Part shown: piece by piece, positions 10,428 to 20,226 of the stretch | Layout: every line of letters starts with the position of its first letter | Numbering within the stretch: the stretch's first letter is position 1 | Assembly (NCBI RefSeq): GCF_001949145.1 | Contig: NW_019091473.1 | Location: 832,569-859,158, forward strand | Reading direction: 5' to 3' | From: Acanthaster planci | Taxonomy: Eukaryota; Echinodermata; Asteroidea; Valvatida; Acanthasteridae | Length of the DNA stretch: 26,590 nt | Position numbers and translations under genes: made by a program | Notes under the pieces: generated by a model | The model's database searches: none | What the model was told of the DNA's origin: nothing | Seen by the model: only the letters and a program-made list of their open reading frames with translations

Positions 10428-13400
10428 GTAAAGAGAGCAACTATAAATGGCGAAACCGTTTGAGCACTATGTCCACTATCTCAGGGAAACCAGTAGCGCC
10501 TGTTTCGGATCATTCTTGCTTAACCTCATTAACGTAGTTGAATGGTTGAGGGCTATTAGGGTGAGAATGTTCAAACGTGACCAACCTTCCTCCTACGTCC
10601 AGTGGCGTTGTTAGCCACGGAAGCTGTAGGCATAACACGTTGCCAGCTAAAGCGCAAAGTAGCGGAAACACAGCGCGATACATGTACTTACATTAATAAA
10701 ATGGGCCTGACCTCCGACTGTTGAGTCTTACGGGGCAAGTTGATCACTTAATTTAAAATGTGTATAAAACCGACGCTGCTCAGCCTACCTTTGAGTTCTG
10801 AAAACAGCTTCTCTTTTCATTGTTTCATAACACTTAACTGTTGGAGGCTATATTAATATAGATATTCCGAGCCGAATTCACTATCTTCGCACACGAATTA
10901 GAGAAAGTTTCATTCAAATTAGCACGAAATAGATTGACGATCTAAATCACCATTCAAAGATAAAACTGCATTATTCAATTTAATTCTAAGAGCACGCCAT
11001 TGCAACATCTTGTTAATCAAAAAGTGAAGGGTCAGCATTCAATTTGGAAAAATACACAAAAAGCATTCAAATTCGCTCCGACACTCCCGTGATAGGCGTA
11101 TTTCTGGCGTTCAGTTTCGTAAATCGGGAAGCATTTGTGAGATGTGTGCAGTGTAATTCATTAAACGTTAAATCTCTTCTAATTCTTTCTTTCTTTGAGA
11201 CTAATTTATGAAAAATACTCAAGAAAAGAAACGTTTGGTTCACGGCTAGAGAACTCTATAAAAATGCGAAGTAAAACTATTTTTATCACATAAATGGACA
11301 AAGTGGCAAAATTTCTAAAAAAGATGAGAAAAATGGAATGAAACAGGCAAGCAAAAACATCATTTTAAAACTCTGACAAAAAGGGAAATATGCAATTAAA
11401 GGGAATCCGAAAAAAAATCTTGTAGGATTTTTCTTTCAGCATCCATGCTGAAGGTCCAGGGAGAGTTTCACGTCTAAATTTTGATTCAACTGGCAATCAG
11501 TATTGAAGCAAATGTACTGTATTCTTGATGTTAATTTGTTTGAGATACAGAAAAAAAATATACATTCAAGTTAACACGGTGGACACACTTCTTGCGTATT
11601 TTCTTTTGCAATCTCCTTTTCTGTTCCATGCGCATCTTAATTTGCCTTATATTCCTCTTAACATTACGTTTTCCAATTTGGAGGCTCAAAATGCGAACTT
11701 GATTGCCCACAGGCAAAGACGAAAGTAAAATTGGGGAGGAATTTATCATTCCAGTCACCCAGCGTGAAATTTAATGACGGTTATGCGCTGTTCAATCGAA
11801 TGAAATTGATTCTAAATTGAATTCGTTACAGTACACTATTCGCCGCCTGTAAACGAATTTAAAGACTCTGTCGTAAGAAAAAAGAAACACGGTAGCAGCC
11901 AGCTTTTAAAAATCGTTTAAATACAAATGAACAATAACGAATTTGACTGAGAAGATGACGACTTCGGCAGGGAAAACCTATATCATCGTATTGTGCCGGT
12001 TTCCAGTATGTTTGTGGCCATAGGCACATTTCTAATTGTGCTTTTTTGACAAAATGGTTCCAGCAGGCGGGGCGGTAAATCCAGCATACACTGAGCCCCT
12101 TCCGATTCAAATATCCAACTTATGCATGTGGCAGGTGTTCTTTCTAAGACATTGCCAATTAACGTATTTGAATGAATCAAAGATCGATTGTAGGTCAACT
12201 CGCCCCCTTGCCAACCCGTCCCCTGGCCGACTCACCCGCCTTCGCCAACCCACTCCTTCAAAGGGGAGTCCACGGTTTTAAATCAACGCGAGGTTCGTTA
12301 CTTTGGAAGAGTAATCACTTGTAGGAGCATAGGGCATTTGAACGAGTTCAGGATTTTATGAGGAGCCATATTGATGAGTGTTAGTTTTCCTGTACAAAAA
12401 GTAGAGTTGAATGATATACACAGAGAATTATCACGTGTCATGCCACACAAATGAGTGAATGGACTTAAAACACGTGTTACTCTCACCTTAAAGGTGGTGT
12501 ACACCATTGGTAAAATCCCGAATCGGACTACCGTATAATCCTGAAATATCTCACTCGAAAGAAAGCACGCAACGGTCTCAATCAGTCTGTAAAATATTTC
12601 CACCCAGAATGCTGTAGTTTTCGAGAAAAACAAAGATTTTGTTCTCTTTTATTCCGACCATCGTAATAGAGCTAATTTCAGTTCACCTTTAATAGCCGCC
12701 AAATTTCTTATATGCAGGGTTTGCAGATGTTGTGGGAGTCTCCATTAATGAACGGATAAACCTAAAAGCAGCTAAAAATAAACTGACATCTTTCACCAAA
12801 AACACTGTGAACTGAAATATAGAAACCTGATTGTTAGGCGTAAATTAGAAAATAAATTGGGTCCATGTGAAGTTGAATTTTATTTAAGGAAAGGTTTTTT
12901 AACGGAAAACTTTGCGAATTCAAAATCACCCCTAGATAATAATGGTATGATCCAATATGGCGGCTGTTTCCGAGCAAGATGAATTTCTCAACAAAAAGTA
13001 TGATTCCCACAAGTTTATCCTCCCTTGCTTTAAGACATAATTCTTTTTTACTCATAATTATTAATGACTCAACTGTTAATGGTGTTTTAGACTTTCATCG
13101 ACGTGTGAACTGACATGACAGTGCCGTTATCAGTAAACACGATCGTGCGCGCACGTGAATAATCATATAGGCCTATGTTACAGACACGAGTCGGCAGTGC
13201 TGTGTTCCTGCATGGTTCCTGGATGAAGATTTTCCATGAATCTGCAATGCTACATTGTTGAGGAGGCGCATTACTCCAAGGTAATTTCACTGATTACTCC
13301 TAGCCGTCGAAAACTGCTCCTTTATTAAGGGAATGAGAACCTGTCATGTTGTTTCCCCGTGGACGATGTTCGCTTGTAAGCCTACTGCGAACGCCCTAAA

Positions 13401-13979
13401 GTCCATAGATTTTACGCAAGATAAACTACAAGACCTTCAATTTAGCGTTGAAAATGCTGCACTGTTTTCTCGTTTTTTTCACAAAACAGTTGACTCAATC
13501 ATGAAAGTAGAACGTAAGTTTCAGTGAATATTACAGACCGTAATCAGCCAATCGTGTGAAATTACGACAAAAACCAATGGCGTATACATGTACCACCTTT
13601 AACGGAGAATGGTGATCACCAAGAAACTTCACTAGGCTCGGGCATTCGAACGAAAAAAGCTATGGTTTTTTTCTGGATCATAGCACGTTCCGCGGAACGA
13701 CTTGCCATGGGTTGAGGTATGCCTACCAAGACAGTGGTTTGTGATGGCAAAAAAACACGAAAAATAAGTGTGCTGTACATTCAGCCGAATGCGAGTTTAT
13801 TCTATGAATGCAATATTCAATATTCTTCTTTCTGACGAACTTCGCCCAGTAAACGGTCCAGCCAACGGGCCCCCCACTGAGGGGTGAATTGGTAAAGGGA
13901 GGAGTCGGCCACGGAGCGAGTTGACCTGACACCCAACGAGGCTAGCTGCATCAACATGCCATACGATTTTTCCTGGCAG
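10428..13979 (+). other. Intron 2 (3.55 kb)
   Basis: GTAAAG donor to a TTTTTCCTGGCAG acceptor, phase 0 at both sides. Mostly AT-rich with no named repeat. A CAGTGGCG motif at about 10600 resembles a hAT transposon end but has no partner nearby. A perfect 14-bp palindrome, CGTTCCGCGGAACG, is at 13686-13699. One coding-like block, 13380-13513, is listed separately. Confidence 0.7.
13380..13513 (+). other. Possible stray exon, unknown product
   Basis: An open plus-strand stretch encodes peptide with helix-like spacing (text includes DFTQDKLQDLQF and ENAALFSRFF) and ends at GAAC|GTAAGT, a strong donor-like site, in phase 1. The acceptor side is weak. It would not join in frame between exon 2 (phase 0 end) and exon 3 (phase 0 start) as a simple cassette, so if real it belongs to another transcript. 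I recognise no family. Confidence 0.2.
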
Positions 13980-14292
13980 CATTGCGTTTATTGTGAAATG
14001 CCCAGTGGCTTGGCCCGCTTCGGGAAGGGAAACATGCAGTCCTGTTGGAACTACAAGAACGAAGATCGCGAAGAGGTCCATCTCAACATTATATCGAAGA
14101 CTGAGATTGCAATGATAAAGGGGTTTTCCTTCAACGAGTTTCAGATCCACACTGATGTGGAGTTCTCCTTGCAAGCAGACGATTCCACCAACCCATCAGT
14201 CGTCGAGGTGTTGTACCTGCCATCGTTTCAAGCTTTAAATCTGAGCATTAGACATGGTTTCGATAAGACTCGCTTGAGTTTCGCCACTGGAG
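13980..14292 (+). CDS. Exon 3: core of unrecognised C-terminal domain
   Basis: Residues 162-265 plus the first base of codon 266. The acceptor is CCTGGCAG|CATTGC; the donor is GGAG|GTTGGT, phase 1. It begins HCVYCEMPSG, completing the motif opened in exon 2, with cysteines 163, 166 and 183. The middle (residues about 194-262) is rich in alternating hydrophobic residues and looks like beta strands: EVHLNII, FNEFQIHTDVEFSLQ, VVEVLYLP, ALNLSI. A sequon is at N248. The ATG at 13956 lies in frame upstream but inside the acceptor tract, so it is not used as a start in this model. The opposite strand carries a longer open frame (13797-14174), which I treat as a shadow of this exon. Confidence 0.75.
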
Positions 14293-15061
14293 GTTGGTTC
14301 TGTTTAAATTTTCTTTTTTATGTTGCGTCCTATGCAGTATTTTACAACACCTAAATAGATGAGTCAAGGTCACATAGCATACAGTCTATAGCCTGGCCCA
14401 CGTAGAAATTTTATAGGATATCTCTGTACAGTCTCGATTGTAATCACAGACATAAAATGCCTATAGACCGAGAGCACCTATGCAAATTTACGTCTGGGTA
14501 CCTTTGATGGTGCCATACTAAACACGAAATAATTAGTGGAAGTAGTTGAGCAGTGTGCACAAGCCTATGGTTATATCTTAGGATGAGTGATACAAAGGAG
14601 ACATTCCGGATGTCCACCCTGACAGTGACCGGAAACTCTGTCCGGTATTTTCTGCGTGCTCCTCTTCACTTACATTTCGTTTATTTTATTTCTAAAATGA
14701 AAAATGAGTCGGAAACTTGCTTTCATTTTTTGGTGATGTTTTCATATAAATAAATAGGCCTACTTGTATAAATAAATAACCAAAAAATCCGTCAGGGTAG
14801 GGGGTAAGTCCCCCCCCCGCTAGATACACCACTGGTCAAAACATCTCTGGTGGCGTTAAACACCGTTAAGGACAAGTCGTAAGAAGAAGTCAGGGATTTA
14901 TATAGAGTAAGTCAAATACACGGCATGTTTTAGTCCAGCGGCAGAGGAGTATAAATTAATCCTGGTCGAAGTTACTTACCAAGCCTTTTCATTGAATTGT
15001 TTCTCTTTGTCAATCATTTTTAACACTTTTTTGGATTACTTCTTAAATGCCCATACCGTTC

Positions 15062-15137
15062 ATTACTCGGAGTGCTGTTGGAGTCTTCCACCTGATCTCT
15101 GCCTTGAGAACGTTACATTTTTTGAACTCCGAGTAAT
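15062..15137. repeat. Perfect 12-bp inverted repeat, 52-nt loop
   Basis: ATTACTCGGAGT at 15062-15073 and ACTCCGAGTAAT at 15126-15137 pair exactly. It may be a 76-bp foldback or a tiny MITE; no clear target duplication. Confidence 0.6.
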
Positions 15138-15532
15138 CAAACAAATTCTGCGTGAGGGATGTCACCGTCATTTATCCTGATCCTGCGTATCCAGTTTTAT
15201 AGGGAGGCGTCTGCCAATGATTTTGGTGTTTCTTTGATTTGAGCGACAATTGTTTGATTTGAACACGTAGGCTGGCTTAATGTCTCGCTATTTGTCTGCA
15301 CAGCCGTTCTGAGTCTGCCCGCCCGCTATGTGCGCATGCTTCGGCCTATGTAGGAAATTCACATGTACAGTATACGCATGTTGGTATCCCCACCAGTTCT
15401 ACCACAAACCAGAAGGGAGAATACGAAAGCCCAATCGTGCAACTTGGAAACTATTCAGTGGGGAAAACTAATTCTTTATTTCAAATTACTGATGCATTAT
15501 TAAGGATTACGTAAAAACGAATTATTAATTAA

Positions 15533-15572
15533 AAACAAACAAGCAAGCAAGCAAACAAGCAAGCAAACAAAA
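15533..15572. repeat. AAGC/AAAC microsatellite
   Basis: Alternating AAGC and AAAC four-base units. The minus-strand Cys/Leu/Val-rich open frame across it is an artefact of the repeat. Confidence 0.85.
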
Positions 15573-16023
15573 AGAATCACTAATCCGTAATAACGAATCA
15601 GTAATTTGTCATAAGGAATTAGTTTGCCACTGAATATATTTTCCAATGGCACGACTGACCGATTTGTAGAAGGCGCACGAGTCACAGCTCTTCACACAAA
15701 CACAACAGTCGCGGTTCGGAATTTAGCTTCGATTCGCGCCTTTATAATTATTACAAGGTAAAATGGTGACTTGTGTACAAAAAGGATAGACTCAGGTATT
15801 GACACAAACTACTACTTTTGTTGCACATTCATGCAACTAATGATGAATTTCATTCACTGTTCCATTCCTTCTGGCTTCGCCTCATAGGATAGAATAGTAA
15901 GTTTATCACCGCATAAAATTATTCATATCATTATATTTTTAAGCATTTATAAATTTCCTTATAAACCATTTTTATCACTATATCTTTAACGGGTCTTTGA
16001 ACTTGATTATCTTTTTGTTTCAG

Positions 16024-16241
16024 GAGACCGACTGGTTTGCAATGGCGAAAGGAGTACCGCTTGCGGTTTGAATGGTTTGCCATTCCGGGATGAGCAGTCT
16101 CAGTTCCTGGCGATCACCGCACTGCACTTCACTCCTCGCATACAGGGAGCATCAGCGCATAGCGACGAGTGGCACCGCAATCGCTACTCTTGGTCTGGAT
16201 CTTACTATTACATTCTGGCAAGGAAGACCGAGGAAACCTAG
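16024..16241 (+). CDS. Exon 4: C-terminal end of secreted PAN protein
   Basis: Last coding exon, residues 266-337, with a TAG stop at 16239-16241. The acceptor is GTTTCAG|GA; the G left over from exon 3 plus GA restores a glycine codon. The peptide starts GDRLVCNGERSTACG (C271, C279), continues FLAITALHFTPR, then an aromatic and basic tail with DEWHRNRYSW and GSYYYILARK before the stop. The eight C-terminal-domain cysteines (125, 137, 144, 163, 166, 183, 271, 279) are an even number, as expected for a disulphide-bonded extracellular fold. A longer open frame in another frame (16072-16317) is a shadow. No transmembrane segment or GPI-type tail is seen, so secretion is the simplest reading. Confidence 0.8.
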
Positions 16242-16777
16242 GACAGTAAATAGAAGGCGTCCCCAAAATCCATATTGTAGTGATATTTGTAATTTCGCGT
16301 ATTGTAGTAGCTTATAGCTGGGTCTTTCCGGAAGTATTTTACGTGGGCATCAAGATATCGGGGTCACAAATAGTCTGCACTCAGTCTCAGGTAACATTTT
16401 TTTGATTCTTCACATATCCTTCGCCTTTTGACCAAACATTGTGCTTTGCCAGCGGAAAAAGACCAATACGAACACGCACATACAAACTCACACAAACAGG
16501 AAGAGAAATAAACTCAGATATTAAAAGCAAAATCAGGTAAATATATTAACAATAGATAAACATATTTAGATACTAAATAAATATTAACAAATCGCAAGAA
16601 ATGAGACGTAGAGCAAAGTCTAACAAATATCAAGAAACTGAAAACGAGAGACTATCAAATAACGGCAAAATCCCCTTGACAGAAGTCTCCAACAAAAGTG
16701 AAAAACAGGCAGTGAAGCAGTTCTGTGCGGATAAGTTTTAATAACATTTTGCTCAATTAATGCTTTGTTCAGAGAAG
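16242..16777 (+). other. 3' UTR and downstream flank
   Basis: Begins after the stop codon. The first clear AATAAA is at 16507-16512, about 270 nt after the stop, with another near 16577. The transcript end is inferred from these signals only. Confidence 0.4.
16507..16512 (+). promoter_or_regulatory. Candidate poly(A) signal
   Basis: AATAAA in the region just after the secreted-protein gene. It is the first canonical signal after the stop. AATAAA is common in AT-rich sequence, so confidence is limited. Confidence 0.35.
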
Positions 16778-16996
16778 CAGTGGGGTAACTAGGGCTATGT
16801 GGCAGGGGGAGGACATCCGCAGGGGTGCACACATTTTTAAGGGTGCACCACACTGAAAATAAGAAGTAACTGCATAGCTATATAAACTCAATAGAGAGTA
16901 TTCACAGATGCCAAATGGTGGGGGGCGTGTGGGGGCACAGGCATCTGCAGGAGGCACCTAGCCCCATGGCCACCCCCCTCTGCAGTTACGCCATTG
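16778..16996. mobile_element. hAT-like MITE, about 219 bp
   Basis: The left end CAGTGGGGTAACT and the right end AGTTACGCCATTG are inverted copies matching at 11 of 13 positions. CAGTGGCGTA-type termini are typical of hAT-superfamily elements. The interior is GC-rich and contains no transposase. The expected 8-bp target duplication is only half matched (CAGAGAAG left, TTTGGAAG right), which fits an old or edge-eroded insertion. Confidence 0.55.
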
Positions 16997-17113
16997 TTTG
17001 GAAGACAAATAATGAATTTTTGAAGAGACAATAATTTGATTTATGTGAGGTGGGCTGGACCCTAGGTGTAGGCTGGAAATTTTCAGGATGTTTCTAGACT
17101 GAGGCAGAAAATC

Positions 17114-17117
17114 CTAT

Positions 17118-17156
<39 letters not shown>

Positions 17157-17160
17157 TTAT
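17114..17160. repeat. TTTA microsatellite
   Basis: About ten to eleven near-perfect TTTA units, followed by a T run. Confidence 0.95.
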
Positions 17161-17316
17161 TATTTTTTTTGGCCAAAGCCGACTGTAGAAATTCATCCTC
17201 GTGTTTTAAAGTGGCGACCGGGAAGTGAAGACTAGGAATGACCGCATAGCAACTGCCTGCAAACTATTTACGCAACTTAATTAGGCCTAAAAAACAAAAA
17301 CAAGATTCTGGGCTCT

Positions 17317-17529
17317 TTAATGTTTTTCAGTTGGCATAATGTTGGGATGTCTCGAAAGGCGGAGTCGGATTTTGTCATCGTACACGGCATATAGGGCGGT
17401 GTACTGTTTATTCAACCAAGTGTGAAGTGTTTTGGTCAAATAGCTTTCTTTTGGAGCGGCAACAAGGTTCACCACGGCGTGCAGTTTGATTCCCTTTTGT
17501 GGTGCCAGTTTTGAGCAGCCGGCAACCAC
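17317..17529 (-). other. Coding-like block, unknown product
   Basis: A minus-strand open frame, bounded upstream by a TAG whose AG could be a splice acceptor (ATATAG|GTGG) and ending in TAA. The peptide text (for example KLHAVVNLVAAP, HTWLNKQYTALYAVYDD) has even amino-acid use and little simple-sequence bias, unlike neighbouring spurious frames. The acceptor lacks a good pyrimidine tract. It may be a last exon or a pseudogene piece. I do not recognise it. Confidence 0.25.
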
Positions 17530-17717
17530 CTATATGCCAACCCTGCCCGTGGTCCTCATAGAACAAGAGTTCATATTTTTTGTGGGTGTTAAATCTCCTA
17601 TGGCTTACAGAACGAATTAAAGGACCTATCGCTCCTACAGATGAAATGGACTTATTGTTCTAAAGCTAAACCGACGAGTGAATTGAGCTCTTGTCATAGA
17701 TACTTTTATCAGATGGA

Positions 17718-18182
17718 TTAGTAGACCAAGCGATATGCTACACAGAAAATTGACAGGCTAGCTGGGATATCCTGACGCAATTTATCCCTTTTCATTATTT
17801 TATTATATGCATCAAATTGCATATAAACCCGACGTAGAGCGGAGTTGATACCCATGGGATCCAATTTTTTTCTAATTACGTAATTAAAAAAAAATTCGGC
17901 TAAATGCAAAAACTTCCTGTTAATTTGTTTCTCTGTAGATGATGAACAGCCTTGTTTAGTCACCTTTAACATGAGGATTTCCCTTGAGCTGAGTAATTCT
18001 TTTCCAGAGCCTGCCTCTAGCCAAGTCCCATGGGGATTGTATGTAAATATCAAAGCCACGTACTGATAAGGGTTATTGACAAACCAAGTGCCTTGGCAAG
18101 CCTGGGCCTGTCTTATATCAATGGTCAGTCTTATATCAATGGTCGGTGTCTTCGAACTGTCTAGACAGCTGTCTGAGTAGTT
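17718..18182 (-). other. Long open minus-strand stretch, possible exon
   Basis: Minus-strand frame open for 154 codons between TGA (18183-18185) and the stop at 17718. It has no ATG near its upstream edge, so it would need a splice-in. A possible exon runs from after ATAAGACAG (about 18109) to AAG|GTGACT (about 17970) and encodes CQGTWFVNNPYQYVALIF and further extracellular-looking text. An in-frame 18-bp duplication repeats TIDIR twice near 18110-18150. The downstream part (17718-17880) has A/T runs and looks non-coding. Family unknown. Confidence 0.2.
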
Positions 18183-18199
18183 TCACTGCGTGGGGGGGT

Positions 18200-19590
18200 G
18201 TCAAATTTTTGTTGATTGTGGTGGGACCCCCCTTTGAATACAAAAAGCCTGGTACCGTGACCGTACTCTGACCTTTTTTTGGTGCGGTGTTTTTTATTTG
18301 TAGGCACTTGGGGACGGGATTTCAATTGTATCATGTCCGAGCATTAACCCTAAAAGATTGGCCCTGTGCAGCGGAGGGTAAATTACGTTGAATATTTATG
18401 CATGTACTATCTATTTGTTCAAATCCTGGATGTGACGTTATTGTTGTAAATCTACCTGAGACATATATGTTGTAAAATTATGAGATACCTATTCAACCTG
18501 TTTGAAAGGTTGGAAGAACCAAGCATATATAAAGAAGTGAAAATTAATTTAGAGTTGAAATATCTTTCAACATTTAATTAAAAATATTGCGTTAGTAAGG
18601 GGTAATAGGTTGAAAAGTCTACACGTAGAAGGAACCTTCTTGGAGGTGCAGCATTGAATATATTGAGGTTGAATGAAACTTGATAAATTAGATTTTATTG
18701 AATTGAGACAAATATCTAATCAAATTTTATTGTGAGGTGATAAATTATAAATTCTAAAAAAATGTTAATTTGAAGATTAATTAGTGGAATTGGATAACCT
18801 GAGACAATTGGGGAATCGTCCCTGGGAATTGAATTGTATACAGATGTAAAACATGTAATTTCCTCTATCCAATTCTAGCTCTAGTGCAAATAATTTATAG
18901 TCATGTTAAAGTGTATATGTTGTGAAATTAGTGAAGAGATATGAGATGTTATTAATGCCTGCGTCATTTCTATTAATATTAATTATTTCTGCTTATCTGG
19001 ATGTCATTTTAGACATAGTCTTCAGGAATTAGTGGAAACAATATTAANGAACAAGTATTATCAAGTTTAATATATTGGAATGTATGGCCCGTGTACGTGT
19101 CTCTTCAAATCAAGATTTTCCCCAGTAACGTTATCCAACTCATATTCTACTTTCGACTCCCAAAGCACCAATGGGTTTCGATTGAAGTGCAGTACATGAA
19201 TATAATTCTACTTTGTCTTCAGCTGCGGTTCATTTTCCCTTGTGTTTGATCAAAAATAATTTTGGGATGGAGTGATGCCCGTTATTAAAGGAACATAACA
19301 ATTGACAAGCAAACCCAGTAGGCCTAACAGAGAACCTGAAACACGGTCAGTGACACACAACCGGACCACGTGTAAACAATTTTGACCCCTGGACCAGTAC
19401 CTTGTCGCCATTATGCAGGATTTGTAAGTGGGACAGGACAATTATAGCGGGTTCAGTCACAGGGTCTCCCTGGCTGGCTGTGCTGCAATTGGCAGGAAAA
19501 TCCTGACCTCTTAGGTTTGTGTACATTTTGTATATGAAACGCCAAATGTACCAAAATATGATGTTACCCCGCGAAAGTAGTTTGATCGTG
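18200..19590. other. AT-rich desert, no gene seen
   Basis: Very AT-rich, especially 18400-19080, with short non-informative open frames on both strands. A single N at 19047 marks an uncertain base or a join in the assembly. Confidence 0.6.
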
Positions 19591-19595
19591 TCCTC

Positions 19596-19921
19596 AATCT
19601 ATTATGTAATGTTGTCAAACCATTACGCGATGTTGTCAAACCATTATGTGAAGTGGTCACTCTATTATGTGAAGTTGGCAATCCATTATGTGATGTTGTC
19701 AGTGCATTATGTGAAGCTCTCTATCCATTCATTATGTAGAGTCCATTGTGTGGAGTTCTCAATCCATTATGTGAAGTTGTGAGCCATTATGTGATGTTGT
19801 CAAACCATTATGTGCGTTATGTGATGTTGTCACACCATCATGTGAAGTTCTCAATCCATTATGTGAAGTTCTCAATCCATTATGTGGAGTTCTGAATATC
19901 GTGATGTTCTCAATTCGTCAC
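19596..19921. repeat. 21-bp minisatellite, about 14 imperfect copies
   Basis: The consensus is close to CCATTATGTGAAGTTNTCAA plus one base. Some units are shortened. As 21 is seven codons, the plus-strand frame gives a heptapeptide-like text (HYVKLSI and variants). The frame breaks where units are truncated, and no flanking coding signal is seen, so I treat it as non-coding satellite. Confidence 0.9.
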
Positions 19922-20226
19922 GCGGGGACTGTTTATATAGCCCGTGTCGAATTATGTGAAGTAGTGAACTTGAATTTATTGTTTTGTTCTCCACGGTCAG
20001 TGAATAACGTGGTGTAGTCATAATGATACCGTTCCACTTGTTGAGCTTTATTACTTAGCATTATTTCTGGGACTGCAGACAGATTTTAAAATACTGATTT
20101 TCAGTTTTATTTTATTTTATTGTATTTTATAACCAAATCCTCTTAAAGGCATCCCATGCTCACATAAATCTCTAACTATACACAGCAGACCGTTGCCACC
20201 ATTTTGACACATAAATTTAAATTAAA

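Larger units (their letters stand above)
14293..16023 (+). other. Intron 3 (1.73 kb)
   Basis: GTTGGT donor to a CTTTTTGTTTCAG acceptor with a good pyrimidine tract; phase 1 at both sides. Holds a poly-C tract and a hAT-end-like CTAGATACACCACTGG at about 14820, a 12-bp inverted repeat and an AAGC/AAAC simple repeat. No coding exon seen. Confidence 0.7.

Noticed and set aside
13797-14174. 125-codon minus-strand frame over exon 3
   Set aside because: Antisense to an exon supported by phase and motif continuity, and no family resemblance.
10600-14835. One large hAT element from CAGTGGCG (10600) to CACCACTGG (14835)
   Set aside because: It would enclose exon 3 of the gene, and the two ends share too few bases to be a convincing pair.
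19596-19921. CRISPR-like array
   Set aside because: The repeats are contiguous without unique spacers, and the genome is animal; this is a minisatellite.
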